41,804 bases of DNA from Bacteroidota bacterium (GTDB lineage Bacteria; Bacteroidota; Bacteroidia; Cytophagales; Cyclobacteriaceae): contig JACOSO010000093.1 in assembly GCA_016178785.1 (NCBI GenBank), forward strand, positions 1 through 41,804, given 5' to 3'. The position numbers and the translations under genes are program-made. This document shows, piece by piece, positions 30,996 to 40,934 of this stretch (positions are counted from its first letter, which is position 1; every line of letters starts with the position of its first letter). The notes under the pieces are model-generated. The model had not been told where the DNA came from. It was given only the letters and a program-made list of their open reading frames with translations, and did not search any database.

Positions 30996-33900
30996 CTATT
31001 GTGATAAATTGAAAATGATCTTAACTCCTCCTTTTGTAGTGGATCTGCGATAGGAGTTGGAAACGAGAGGATCGTTTACTGTACGTTCAACGTACACCTG
31101 TATAGTCAGTTTTTTGTTAGCCACATAGCTGATATTGGGGCGCAGCTGGAAATTGATATTGCCGTTGGTCACCGTGCTCCCTTCATCGATCCTCCTTTGG
31201 ATGGTCTGATTGCTGGTGACACCTACAGTCATCCGCATGGTGACATCGTTTTTCAAGGTGATAATGCGGCCTTGATCGCGGAACGGTAAGCGCATGTTGT
31301 TCTTGGTAAACCCAACTTCCAGTTGCCAGTCTTTTCCGTTCATCTCTGTGATCTGTGCATTAGAAACGTTCAAAGAAATATCACGTTTAGTGTTGTACTT
31401 AAAGGAGATATTCAGCTTGCTTTTGGTCTTCACTGCTACACCAATCAGCGGGGCAAAAGTTTCGCTGATCAAAACCTGATTGATCACAAAGATCGGCACT
31501 AGATGCCCCGTTGTATCAGCTTTGGTATATCGATTGGCAAAAAAGTTCGCACTTGAATTATAGTTTTCGACCGAGTTGTTGATGGTGAGCTGTGACAAAT
31601 TATCCTGCGCATTGTACAACAATGAATTTGAATAATTTGACACAGTATAGGAAGATGAATAGGCATGATTAATTGCCACAGACGTAAAAATATCTTTGAA
31701 GGGAGCCAATTTTGTTAATCCATTGTAATCCAATCGCCAGTTAGGCAATGGCATTCTGGGGAACGGAGAAAAGCCTACTGAATTTGCTGAGCGACCTGAG
31801 TAAGCTGAAATGAAGGCAGGTATGAGCACATCCTGTGATTGTCCCTCGTATTTGTTGTTCGAAATGGTATTGAATCGTTTCGTTAAAATATCTTGGTTTT
31901 TTATGAATTGATTGAACAGATCTTCACCTCGCATAAATGTTGTCCCTACCGATATAAAAGATATTTTATAAGAACCACTTCGTGACGGGCTGATGTCTAC
32001 GAATCCACTTGATATCGAATCATATTTGAATATTTCCTGAAATGCCGTGTTAGACGTTTTATTAGCAGTCAATTGAATTTTCACATCTGCAGCCGGTTCA
32101 ACATTTGCCGTTAAACTCAACGTCTTGGTTTGATTTTGACTGAAAGGTGTTGTTAATCTTGTGTTCGGAATAATCCAACCATTATTTGAAGCTCTGCGCA
32201 TAATGGTGGGGTCTTGGTCTCCTAATACAAATCCAACACCAGGTGCCGACCAAGTTTGATCCAAGCCGAGCAGTTTTGGCGATTGGGTGAATCCAGGCAA
32301 AACAGTTCCCTCAGAAACCGTATATGTTCCGTTGATGCTGCGCAAAGACATGACCATGCGCATGAATGCCTTCACCAATTTCAGTTCAGGAGGATGGGGC
32401 AGCGTATCAGCCTTAGCAAGTCTTGCTCGCTCCACGGGGTTTTTCGGTGGTGGAGGTGGGGGAGGCTTTGGCGTATTAACGTTTTTCAGAAAGCTGATCT
32501 TATTATAAAGCTTCACCATATCAAGCTTGCCGCTGTAAGTCTGACTGCGTGTATTCTGCGCAATGTTTCCCAGTTTAAGACTCTCCACAGTTTGCAGCGG
32601 CCCGGCTCGCCAGTTGTAGCCAACCGTGCGCCTGTAGTCGCCATTGATCCAGTTGGTGGCCGGGAACTTATCAAAGGGCATGGTGTATGTTGCCGTGATA
32701 TTTTGGTCGAAATATTTTATGCGTCCAAAATTTTTCAAGTTGCCCATCACGGAGTCATAATATTGCTGTTTAGTGATGAACCTGTCCTTGTGTAAGGAAG
32801 AGTATCCTCCGTTAGGATCTGAATCGGGCTCATCGATGATTGCATTGACTGTGGCATTGTATTCTGCCTTCAATGATTTTGTCAACTGCCACGAAAAATT
32901 GTAGTACCTGTTGAAGATAAAATATTTTTGAAATGCGGCTGCAGTAGTTGATGCGTTTGGATTGCTTGGCGTATAGGCCCGGTACAAAATCTTTGAATAC
33001 GATCGTTCCAATTCTCCGCGCACTGAAATGCTCGATGGCACCGGATTGAAATTGAAATCTTTGATCAGTTGCAAATATTTGGAGGAAACAAACTTCACAT
33101 CTTTGAATGGCTGAATGCCACCGAACTTCGACTGGTATTGCCAGGCCACCGCACCTTTCACATTTTTACGTGTGTTTTCGAGAAGATTAAAGTTGCTTTG
33201 TTTTGCTTCGGTGAATGAATACGTGAACGCAAAGTTCTCAATGTCATAGATGTGAGCCTTGGCCTCTTTGCTCAATTTTGTTTTCCTGACGTTAGTGAAA
33301 TTCAGGCTTCGCCTGTACGATCGGTCTTGAATGGTTTTCAGGTATTCTTTTTGCTCACTCGTATTTAACGCCTGTAATGCAGCACTGATTCGCAGGTCCG
33401 GATTGGCGGGATCATACTTCGGATCGATGAAGATACTTTCATAGCTGAAAAACATCGGAATTTTCAGGCCCGTGTTGCGCGGCAAGAGTTTTTCAAGATT
33501 GATATTCATCGAAATATCAAACTGATTGGTGTTGCTCCGGGCACGGGCAGATATTTTCGATTGCACATCGCCATAGCCGAAACCAAGGTGACGATAGGAA
33601 GCCGTCACGGTTCCAAGATCAGCGAGCTTGGTATTCACCACCACATTGGCAGCCCACCCTGCTGTTTGATCAAAATCGGTGAGTCGAAGTTCATCTGCCC
33701 AGAGGCAAACATCAAATGGTTTTCCATCGGATGTCTTAGGGTTTCTTACTCCTATCATCATCACTTTCACCTGACTTAAGTCAGGTCTTCCCATCACCCG
33801 GATACTGTGTTTTCCATCGCCCACCGGTTTTGCTCCTGTGAGAGGGTAAGGCACCGTCAACGGAAATTGATCTCTGTCACGTTGAATTTTTAAAGCATAC

Positions 33901-36900
33901 AATTGATCGAGCGCCAAATCAATTTGATTTTGCTCGGGCCAAACGTTGTCGACAGAGCGATACAAAGAGCTCTCGCCAGCCACAGCGAGCTTCAACGGAA
34001 GTTCGATTTCATAATAGTTCTGATCGGGATCGGTTCCTATTCTCAAAAATCCTTTCACATCATTGTCTTTTAATGGAGAAGGGCCATGGGCACTGATGAA
34101 CATTTTTAATCTGCCATAATTGAAAAAGTCCATCGACACATTTTTATACATTGCGCGGGCATCGCCATCGGGCAAACCGGTAACGCAAATTTGCCCTGAC
34201 TGCTCATTGAGTCTTCGCTGCACAGCAGAGGTAACATCTCTGTCGCGAGCCAGTGGTTCAACGTATCCCGGCTTTTTATCATTGCCTTGTCCATTCTCTT
34301 CAATATTCACAGACGAAACGCTAAAATTGTCGAGGTTGGGTTCAGGCACTTCGACAATGGCAGACTCCTGCAATTTGCCGGCATATTGCCTCCAGCGCTG
34401 ACCTACCGAGCGGAAATTTGCCATACGCAATACAACAGGTTGAGAGAAACCCGTGAGCATCATGCGCATATACTTTATTGTTTTGAACCCATTGATGTTT
34501 CCCACTTGCGAATCAAAATCACGAATCGGAATCCGATAGAGGTACCAGGTTACATCGGGATACGCTTTCGGTGTAATTTTATCGACAATGTATTTTTGGC
34601 CAACTTCCAAACCTGGTTTCAAATCTATATTATAAGCGTAGTATTCTTCCAGATCGGTGAGTGTGTTGTCGCCATTCAAATCTTCATTATCTGGAATTGT
34701 TGTCCCCGAAGCAGAGTAAGGCTGCGCACCGGAAACAATGGGTGAGTTGTTTTCCATTCCGTTGAAGTTTTTATAACGCTCAAGGATTTGCGCCTTTTGA
34801 TTATTAAAATCATCTCCGAGATAATACCGGAAGTCATCAGACGAAGGATCGTTTTTTACTTTATCGTAGGCTGCCGGATTGTTGGTTTGAAGTTTTGAAA
34901 GGAAGTCTGCAAACTTAGGATCAGTTGCCTCTTTTACACTGTTGAGACCATCTAAGCCGACATCCTGATTTGTGCGTGAGGCCGGAGAACTGTCAAACGC
35001 ATTATTGAGGTACTGTTTGTTGGTCACATAGCCCCACTTGCTATCTGCGTATACTCCACTTCCGAGATTGCCATCGGTGGGCAATCCATTTTCAAAAGCG
35101 TGATAACCATCGTGACCAACATCTTCAGAGACGCTCCCAACATGAAAAATTAATTTGCCGCCAGTAGTATTGTTTGTGGCTCCGGGGCTTCCGTCATCTA
35201 CGACTCCGTTCGCTCCTTTGATAAAAGGATCCAGCAACCAAAACTCGATGTATTCAATGTTTGCTGCATCAAAATCAACATTCGTGCGGATGGCTGTGGT
35301 TATGCCTGCCCAGTTTTTTTCGGGGTTTGCAAATGACCCATCGGATTTCAAGAGTGCCTGGGATGCCGTTCCGTCATTGTAATTGTACTGACCTCGCTCA
35401 GATGGATAGTATGCTAAGTTTAAAACCGGCTGGTAAAAATTACCGATATAAGGATCGAAGTAGGGGAAAATTTCATTGGGCAAAACAGGTCGCGTGTAGT
35501 GGTTGGCGAGCTTAATATCTTTCGGCACATAACTTCCACCACCTCCCTGTATGTAAAAAATATTATCTACTTGAAACCAGGAGAGTTTCCCCCGGTTGTA
35601 ACCTGCTTTCAAATTATTTAGCGCGCCATTACTTAGATCAAAAGCAGGTTCGCGCGGGGTAGCCGCCAATTTCCATCCTTGTGGCGAAAGCAGACTGTAC
35701 GGTGTTGCTGCATTTTCAAAATCATCGATGAAGGAAGTGCCCTCACCATGAATTTTGTTAGATGTGCCCGGAAGCAATTGCGCAAATTCGGCATTGACCG
35801 TGACTGTTGAAACTTCTTTGGTCTGTAAAAACGGAAGTGCGTCAACCATCTTGGTGAGGACACGTGAATTTTTTTTCAGGTTCATGTCCAGCCCATACTG
35901 TATGTTGCGGGCAGGTTCGTTGCCGATGAGATTACGGGTAATCAAAGGGCGCTCATTGTAATACAAGAACGTTCCACCAATGTTGATATCGTCAGAGAGT
36001 TTATAATCCAACCTTGTGCCGAGCAGGGATCGGGTTTGAAACGCGAAAGGATCTTGCTGCTCATAAGTAACGTCAAGGTCTTTGCCCGAACTCAGGATAC
36101 CTTCATTCAGGATGATAACTTTTCCAAATGTATAATCAACTGTGTAGTCTCTGCCTTCTACAAGCGGTGAGCCTCCTGCAAAAACTTTTACAGACCCTTG
36201 CGTAATGTTAAATGCCTGAATCGGAATCTCTCTGCCCGAGCCCGCCTTGAAAGTGCCTGCAATAAAAAATTTATTCTTTGTGGTGACAAGCGATGCTTCA
36301 ATTTGCGTGGTATGATACAGCGTGTCATACAAATATTTATTGATCAGGAAGGCGTGCGTGTTCGGATCTGTTTCCAAAGCAAATAAATCTCGCAGGCCTT
36401 TGTTGAATGGCTCGAGGTATGGAATAATAATTAAACCTGTGGCCGAGTTGATGGTAATCCCTTCGACAAAATCAAAATTCCCATCGGGTTGCGGATCATT
36501 GTATGGATTTAACCGGTCAAGGCCAATGGCGTGAACCAACTGCTGCGCGCGAACTGCAGAGCCACCGTCTTGCAATTGAGGGTTATCTATACCCGTGCGA
36601 TCATCACGATAGATCACTTTCAACTGAAAACCATCACGTGTAAGTTGAGTTACACCCAGGTTGTAAATGTTTTTCATCATCAGGTTCCAGGTCGGAACGA
36701 TGGTGCCAGATATGTCTTTGATCTTAATGGAGCGAGGGCGAAGCAATTTCAGATATACTACTTCGGTTGTTTTCTTGCTGGAATAGTCTTCCGTAAGTTC
36801 GCCTACCTTATAAACCTTGCCGTTGTAGGTATATTCAAAAGCAACCGCGAGTGCTTCATCGTTTTGAAGTTTACGTTGTAAAGTGATATAGCCGAGTTGT

Positions 36901-38255
36901 GCATTGAAAGTGAACTCTGTGCTGGCAAGTTTTCGTGCGCTATTTATTTTTTCAAAGTCCGTACCCGATACGAGCCCGATTGATTCAAGTTTGCTCTCGA
37001 TACCCGTTGTTTCAGAGGACGCGGGAAGCTTTGAGTAAAGATTGTTGACATCATTATAAGCCGGCAATGACGAAGGCGAATTAGTAAATATATTCTTGCG
37101 ATAAATCTTATCCGATTCTCCCATATCCATGAATGCCACCACATCACGAAGGGTTTGCGTATCGTTTTGACGATTGATCGAATAAACTTCAAGACGAGTG
37201 ATGTTGATTCCTGAAGTGACCTGGCCAGGAATGGCACTTAACCATTTTTCAAAATTGTCGCGAAAGAATTGCGCCAGAAAAAAGTGACGGTTGTCATCAT
37301 AGTTTGAAGCGATAACTTCAAAAGGCCGCCCTTGCGATACACCGCTTCCGCTGCCCGACACATGCACTGTCGACTGCTTGCCTCGCTGCGTACTTGCAAT
37401 TACGGTGGCCGTCAGTTTTCCGAACTGCATCTGCGCCTTAACTCCAAATAAGTTTTGTGAGCCTTTGATCAGGCTATTGTTCAGTGGCAAGCTCACATTT
37501 CCGATCTCCAGCTTCTTCAACAGATCTTCCTTTAAACCGGAGTACTCTATTTTCATGCTGTTTTGAAAATCGAAAGAGTGCTGGGTATCAAAGTTGGTAT
37601 TGATCTTCAGCTTTTCGCCTATTTTTCCAGCGACACTCAATTGAATCTGTTGACCAAACTCCAAACCACCGTTTCGTTGCTGGCGAATAGGTATGGAGGG
37701 GTTCTGAATTTTTTGAAAAGAGCCGCCAATATCCAAAGTCAAAAGTCCTTTTGGAACTAACTCGATATAACTTCCTCCAAAGAGGCGATCTAGCACCGGG
37801 CTTAAATAAATTTTGGGCAGTAAGTTGCGGCTGCTTACCGCACTTTCGCCATCAAGGGCAAGGCTCTTTCCCTGGTAATAATTTTTCCTAAAGGTTCTGT
37901 TGTCTTGATTGCTGAAATCGCGAAATGACATGGAAGAGGTGGGCCTGAAATTCATCGTTCCCATTTTCTCGGAAATGTTGTAGTGCATTCCCGTGTCGAG
38001 CGAAATTTCAGTGTTAAGGTTTTTGGGGTTCTTTAGAAAGAAAGGAGATGACGTGGTGTAGTTAGAAAAAGGATCGCCATACCTGTCGCGCACACGGAAG
38101 GAAGGCAGATAAGGGTTAACAATGCGGTACTTGGTCGAGTCTGTCTTTTTTGTTTTAAGAGTGTCTTGCGCAAAGACAAAATCAAGCGGCAGGAACACTG
38201 CAAAGCAAATGCCCAGTCCAATATTGGTCCGTACCTTCAGCTGTAATTCTCTCAA
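30996..38255 (-). CDS. sprA: T9SS outer membrane translocon protein SprA (Sov)
   Basis: The protein of 2419 residues has a signal peptide (GICFAVFLPLDFVFAQ) and then YRIVNPYLPSFRVRDRYGDPF, typical of SprA N-termini. Its length is close to known SprA proteins, which form the 36-strand barrel that is the T9SS outer membrane pore. A long Asn/Tyr/Ser-rich beta pattern runs to the end, which closes with KGGVKIIFNLSQ. A run of seven Pro (about residue 1930, PPPPPPPKNPVERA) marks a flexible loop. It serves export of proteins with type A or type B C-terminal domains, several of which are coded in this window. The gene begins five bases after ruvA ends. Confidence 0.98.
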   Translation of the reverse strand: MRELQLKVRTNIGLGICFAVFLPLDFVFAQDTLKTKKTDSTKYRIVNPYLPSFRVRDRYGDPFSNYTTSSPFFLKNPKNLNTEISLDTGMHYNISEKMGTMNFRPTSSMSFRDFSNQDNRTFRKNYYQGKSLALDGESAVSSRNLLPKIYLSPVLDRLFGGSYIELVPKGLLTLDIGGSFQKIQNPSIPIRQQRNGGLEFGQQIQLSVAGKIGEKLKINTNFDTQHSFDFQNSMKIEYSGLKEDLLKKLEIGNVSLPLNNSLIKGSQNLFGVKAQMQFGKLTATVIASTQRGKQSTVHVSGSGSGVSQGRPFEVIASNYDDNRHFFLAQFFRDNFEKWLSAIPGQVTSGINITRLEVYSINRQNDTQTLRDVVAFMDMGESDKIYRKNIFTNSPSSLPAYNDVNNLYSKLPASSETTGIESKLESIGLVSGTDFEKINSARKLASTEFTFNAQLGYITLQRKLQNDEALAVAFEYTYNGKVYKVGELTEDYSSKKTTEVVYLKLLRPRSIKIKDISGTIVPTWNLMMKNIYNLGVTQLTRDGFQLKVIYRDDRTGIDNPQLQDGGSAVRAQQLVHAIGLDRLNPYNDPQPDGNFDFVEGITINSATGLIIIPYLEPFNKGLRDLFALETDPNTHAFLINKYLYDTLYHTTQIEASLVTTKNKFFIAGTFKAGSGREIPIQAFNITQGSVKVFAGGSPLVEGRDYTVDYTFGKVIILNEGILSSGKDLDVTYEQQDPFAFQTRSLLGTRLDYKLSDDINIGGTFLYYNERPLITRNLIGNEPARNIQYGLDMNLKKNSRVLTKMVDALPFLQTKEVSTVTVNAEFAQLLPGTSNKIHGEGTSFIDDFENAATPYSLLSPQGWKLAATPREPAFDLSNGALNNLKAGYNRGKLSWFQVDNIFYIQGGGGSYVPKDIKLANHYTRPVLPNEIFPYFDPYIGNFYQPVLNLAYYPSERGQYNYNDGTASQALLKSDGSFANPEKNWAGITTAIRTNVDFDAANIEYIEFWLLDPFIKGANGVVDDGSPGATNNTTGGKLIFHVGSVSEDVGHDGYHAFENGLPTDGNLGSGVYADSKWGYVTNKQYLNNAFDSSPASRTNQDVGLDGLNSVKEATDPKFADFLSKLQTNNPAAYDKVKNDPSSDDFRYYLGDDFNNQKAQILERYKNFNGMENNSPIVSGAQPYSASGTTIPDNEDLNGDNTLTDLEEYYAYNIDLKPGLEVGQKYIVDKITPKAYPDVTWYLYRIPIRDFDSQVGNINGFKTIKYMRMMLTGFSQPVVLRMANFRSVGQRWRQYAGKLQESAIVEVPEPNLDNFSVSSVNIEENGQGNDKKPGYVEPLARDRDVTSAVQRRLNEQSGQICVTGLPDGDARAMYKNVSMDFFNYGRLKMFISAHGPSPLKDNDVKGFLRIGTDPDQNYYEIELPLKLAVAGESSLYRSVDNVWPEQNQIDLALDQLYALKIQRDRDQFPLTVPYPLTGAKPVGDGKHSIRVMGRPDLSQVKVMMIGVRNPKTSDGKPFDVCLWADELRLTDFDQTAGWAANVVVNTKLADLGTVTASYRHLGFGYGDVQSKISARARSNTNQFDISMNINLEKLLPRNTGLKIPMFFSYESIFIDPKYDPANPDLRISAALQALNTSEQKEYLKTIQDRSYRRSLNFTNVRKTKLSKEAKAHIYDIENFAFTYSFTEAKQSNFNLLENTRKNVKGAVAWQYQSKFGGIQPFKDVKFVSSKYLQLIKDFNFNPVPSSISVRGELERSYSKILYRAYTPSNPNASTTAAAFQKYFIFNRYYNFSWQLTKSLKAEYNATVNAIIDEPDSDPNGGYSSLHKDRFITKQQYYDSVMGNLKNFGRIKYFDQNITATYTMPFDKFPATNWINGDYRRTVGYNWRAGPLQTVESLKLGNIAQNTRSQTYSGKLDMVKLYNKISFLKNVNTPKPPPPPPPKNPVERARLAKADTLPHPPELKLVKAFMRMVMSLRSINGTYTVSEGTVLPGFTQSPKLLGLDQTWSAPGVGFVLGDQDPTIMRRASNNGWIIPNTRLTTPFSQNQTKTLSLTANVEPAADVKIQLTANKTSNTAFQEIFKYDSISSGFVDISPSRSGSYKISFISVGTTFMRGEDLFNQFIKNQDILTKRFNTISNNKYEGQSQDVLIPAFISAYSGRSANSVGFSPFPRMPLPNWRLDYNGLTKLAPFKDIFTSVAINHAYSSSYTVSNYSNSLLYNAQDNLSQLTINNSVENYNSSANFFANRYTKADTTGHLVPIFVINQVLISETFAPLIGVAVKTKSKLNISFKYNTKRDISLNVSNAQITEMNGKDWQLEVGFTKNNMRLPFRDQGRIITLKNDVTMRMTVGVTSNQTIQRRIDEGSTVTNGNINFQLRPNISYVANKKLTIQVYVERTVNDPLVSNSYRRSTTKGGVKIIFNLSQ

Positions 38256-38260
38256 TCGTA

Positions 38261-38848
38261 TTAGGCAGTTTTTAACGCTTGTTTTACCAGCTCTTCTAAA
38301 CTTATTGCCCCTCCAGATTTTTTCAGAAGGGTGTCTATGCTTTTTTCAGCAGCCGCTTTGCCAATACCCAGCGTAACCAGAGCAGTTAACGCTTCTGAGC
38401 GCAAGGTATTGCGTACCGTTCCTCCAGTTCCTGTGGTTTCCATGACGTCTTTTCTCAACTTGTCTTTCAATTCCAGCACCAAACGTTGTGCAGTTTTCCC
38501 TCCAATTCCTTTCACCGCCTGCAATGCATTAGTATCTTCATTTACAATGGCCGACTTCAATTCATCGGGAGTCAAATAGCTCAGCACTACCAATGCCGTG
38601 CTTGGGCCAACGCCATTCACGGAAATCAACATCTGGAACATTTGTTTCTCTGAATCTGACGCAAAGCCGTATAAAATGTGGGCATCTTCGCGCACAACCA
38701 AATAGGTAGCCAATTTAATGTCTTCGCGGTCTTTGATTTCAGAAAAGGTGTGCAGGGAGATCCCGACTTGATACCCAACGCCATTCACTTCTACCACAAC
38801 ATGAGTGGGTTCTTTATGAACTAATTTTCCCTTGAGATATGCAATCAT
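38261..38848 (-). CDS. ruvA: Holliday junction helicase subunit RuvA
   Basis: The 195-residue protein has the OB-fold domain MIAYLKGKLVHKEPTHVVVEVNG, quoted here as IAYLKGKLVHKEPT, then helix-hairpin-helix elements LISVNGVGPSTALVVLS and LQAVKGIGGKTAQRLVLELKDK, and a small C-terminal domain (TALVTLGIGKAAAEKSID) that contacts RuvB. It binds four-way DNA junctions as a tetramer. Its position directly before sprA is a conserved pairing in Bacteroidota and means that sprA is probably cotranscribed with it. Confidence 0.98.
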   Translation of the reverse strand: MIAYLKGKLVHKEPTHVVVEVNGVGYQVGISLHTFSEIKDREDIKLATYLVVREDAHILYGFASDSEKQMFQMLISVNGVGPSTALVVLSYLTPDELKSAIVNEDTNALQAVKGIGGKTAQRLVLELKDKLRKDVMETTGTGGTVRNTLRSEALTALVTLGIGKAAAEKSIDTLLKKSGGAISLEELVKQALKTA

Positions 38849-38927
38849 GAATCAACGTGAAAATTTTGAAAATTAGTGAATTTGAATTGAATTTCAGCTT
38901 CAGGTTTTAAGTAATCTTGCCAATAGA

Positions 38928-39617
38928 TCACCGCCTTCTCCAATACAAAAAAACAGCAACGAGTAAGAGCATTTCTCCTGCAAGAAACAACCACCAATTG
39001 AACTGATCAGGAATATAAGTGGAGAGAGCCTCCAAAGCTCTTCGCGAAACATCAGCTAGGCGGCCACTGTATTTTATATAATCCCACATCCATGAAAGAA
39101 TGATTGCTAAACTTCCCAATGCAATCAATGTCCATTCTCGACCATTTATTCTTTTCGATTGATTCTGAAACTCTAGGTGCAATATTGCACTCGCAAAAAT
39201 GATCATCGTGATTGACGCAATCACCGCTGATAACACGGGGCCTACCCAAGGCGCAGGAATTAAAAACAAAATATCCCACGTGAGCCATGACGATGGCCAA
39301 TCGAGAATCACTTTCAGAAACACATAATAAAATAAATCCCAGATGGCGAACGCGAGTAAGAAAAAAGCCAGACGCTGCCGAGGATTTTTTCCCGCAAGTA
39401 CACCAACGCCAATCAACATCACCACGGTTGCCGCCTCGCGAAGAATTTCTACAACACCTGCCCTTTCATCCAGCGGCACAAGAGGAAACTCAAACCCGTT
39501 TGGATAATACAGCAATCGCAAATAGACAACGACAGCTGCCTCAAGGAAACCCATGGCAATGCTGAAAGCAATTAGCCACAAAAGTTGTCTCAATAATTTA
39601 TGTTGCTCGGAAGGCAT
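38928..39617 (-). CDS. Unknown multi-spanning membrane protein
   Basis: The 229-residue protein has about six or seven hydrophobic helices: 12-33 (LLWLIAFSIAMGFLEAAVVV), 60-77, 83-103 (FFLLAFAIWDLFYYVFLKVI), 113-148, 164-182 (WTLIALGSLAIILSWMWDY) and 207-225 (FNWWLFLAGEMLLLVAVFLY). Conserved-looking polar residues include GFLEAAVVVYLR and FAIWDLFYY. I cannot name a family. The gene stands between chrA and ruvA on the same strand, separated from both by A/T-rich stretches that contain AATTTGAA-like repeats. Confidence 0.8.
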   Translation of the reverse strand: MPSEQHKLLRQLLWLIAFSIAMGFLEAAVVVYLRLLYYPNGFEFPLVPLDERAGVVEILREAATVVMLIGVGVLAGKNPRQRLAFFLLAFAIWDLFYYVFLKVILDWPSSWLTWDILFLIPAPWVGPVLSAVIASITMIIFASAILHLEFQNQSKRINGREWTLIALGSLAIILSWMWDYIKYSGRLADVSRRALEALSTYIPDQFNWWLFLAGEMLLLVAVFLYWRRR

Positions 39618-39620
39618 CCT

Positions 39621-39701
39621 TTAATTTGAAGATTTGAAAATTTAGATAATTTGAAAATAAAAATACAGCTTCTAAAATGTATCAATCAATTTTCAAATTA
39701 T
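39621..39701. repeat. AATTTGAA-type repeats with a 13-base inverted repeat
   Basis: Near-octamers of type ATTTGAA(G/A) begin at about 39624 and 39632, with a further copy at 39649. ATAATTTGAAAAT (39646-39658) and ATTTTCAAATTAT (39689-39701) are exact reverse complements, 30 bases apart. The element fills the gap between chrA and the unknown membrane gene. A looser TGAA-rich stretch lies on the other side of that gene (about 38868-38905). Confidence 0.7.
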
Positions 39702-39710
39702 TTTCTGACT

Positions 39711-40925
39711 CTAAATCACAAATCCCAGAAGCAAACCTGCAGCAATAATGGCCCAGGAAGGAATTTTGGTAAACGCGATCAGCGCAAATGTTCCGAAGGT
39801 AAAAGCGAGATTCAGTAAAATATTTTTCAGTGAATGATCTTCGGAGATCAGAGGCAAAAACAAAAGGAGTGCGGCTGCAGCTACAAGTCCTGTGTTGGCA
39901 GCAAGAATTCCTTCAAGCGAAGCACGTATCGAACGGAAAGATTTCAGGCTGTCCCACACACGGATCATAAAAAATATGAGAAATGTTCCAGGTAGAAAAA
40001 TTCCTGCGGCCGCTGCAATCGCTCCGACTATCTCACCGCTCGTTCCAAACTCACGCATAGAAAGAGCGCCAATGAAAGAACTAAATGAATACACAGGTCC
40101 GGGCAGAGCTTGCACTAATCCATAACCTGAAAGAAATTCTTGAGATGTTAAATATCGCTTTGGTGCAAACTGCACAAACTCCGTGTAAAGCATAGGCGTG
40201 AGTACTTGTCCTCCACCAAATACGAGGCTGCCGTTACGATAAAAGTTTTCGAATAAACGGATGGGAAGTAATTCAGGATTGGATCTGGTGAAACTTCCCA
40301 GTACAGCCGCAAAAATCAAAACGCCAATCCACAGAAATAAATTGGGCCAGGCCACATCAAATTTCTTTTTCGGCTGACGCGGGTGAGCTTTATAATTAAA
40401 TGCCGTAATACAACCGGCAGCCAACAAAATAATTGGGAATACAATGGGAGTCTTGACAATAAACGATGCAACTGCAGCAAGCACCATGAGCACAACACCT
40501 CGAGGCCTCGTGATTGTTTTCATTCCGATAGTAAAAGCTCCATACGCCACGAAGCCAACCGCCATCGGTTGAATAAAACGAGTGAACTCCAACGACATTT
40601 GCTTCGTTTCGAAACTCGCCATCAATATGGCGGCTGTCGTCATAATTGCCACCGAAGGCAACATCCAAATGATAAGGGTGAGGTACGCAAGGTTGGGCCC
40701 TCCTAACTTATAGGCAACAGCCGTAAGTGTTTGCGTTGACGTTGGGCCGGGCAGCACCTGACCAAGTGCGTTAAGTTCCATAAGGTCAGCTTCGCTCAGG
40801 TATTTTTTTCTTTCAACCAGCCGCTTCGAAAAATGAGCAATGTGTGTTTGCGGTCCGCCAAAACATGACACGGACAAAAGGAAAACTTCCTTTAAAAAAT
40901 CAGGATAGCGAACGCGTGAAGCCAA
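39711..40925 (-). CDS. chrA: Chromate-type (CHR) transporter
   Basis: The 404-residue protein has two homologous CHR domains. The first has SCFGGPQTHIAHF and LGQVLPGPTSTQTLT; the second has LVFGGGQVLTPMLYTEF and GYGLVQALPGPVYSFSSFIG. About ten membrane helices are predicted. Two-domain CHR proteins export chromate with proton or sulfate exchange, although many family members have no proven substrate. It begins nine bases after the oxygenase stop, so the two genes are probably in one transcript. Confidence 0.95.
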   Translation of the reverse strand: MASRVRYPDFLKEVFLLSVSCFGGPQTHIAHFSKRLVERKKYLSEADLMELNALGQVLPGPTSTQTLTAVAYKLGGPNLAYLTLIIWMLPSVAIMTTAAILMASFETKQMSLEFTRFIQPMAVGFVAYGAFTIGMKTITRPRGVVLMVLAAVASFIVKTPIVFPIILLAAGCITAFNYKAHPRQPKKKFDVAWPNLFLWIGVLIFAAVLGSFTRSNPELLPIRLFENFYRNGSLVFGGGQVLTPMLYTEFVQFAPKRYLTSQEFLSGYGLVQALPGPVYSFSSFIGALSMREFGTSGEIVGAIAAAAGIFLPGTFLIFFMIRVWDSLKSFRSIRASLEGILAANTGLVAAAALLLFLPLISEDHSLKNILLNLAFTFGTFALIAFTKIPSWAIIAAGLLLGFVI

Positions 40926-40934
40926 AGCGCTGTT

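Noticed and set aside
32256..32795. Open frame of 179 codons on the plus strand
   Set aside because: Antisense shadow of sprA, no start context or domain.
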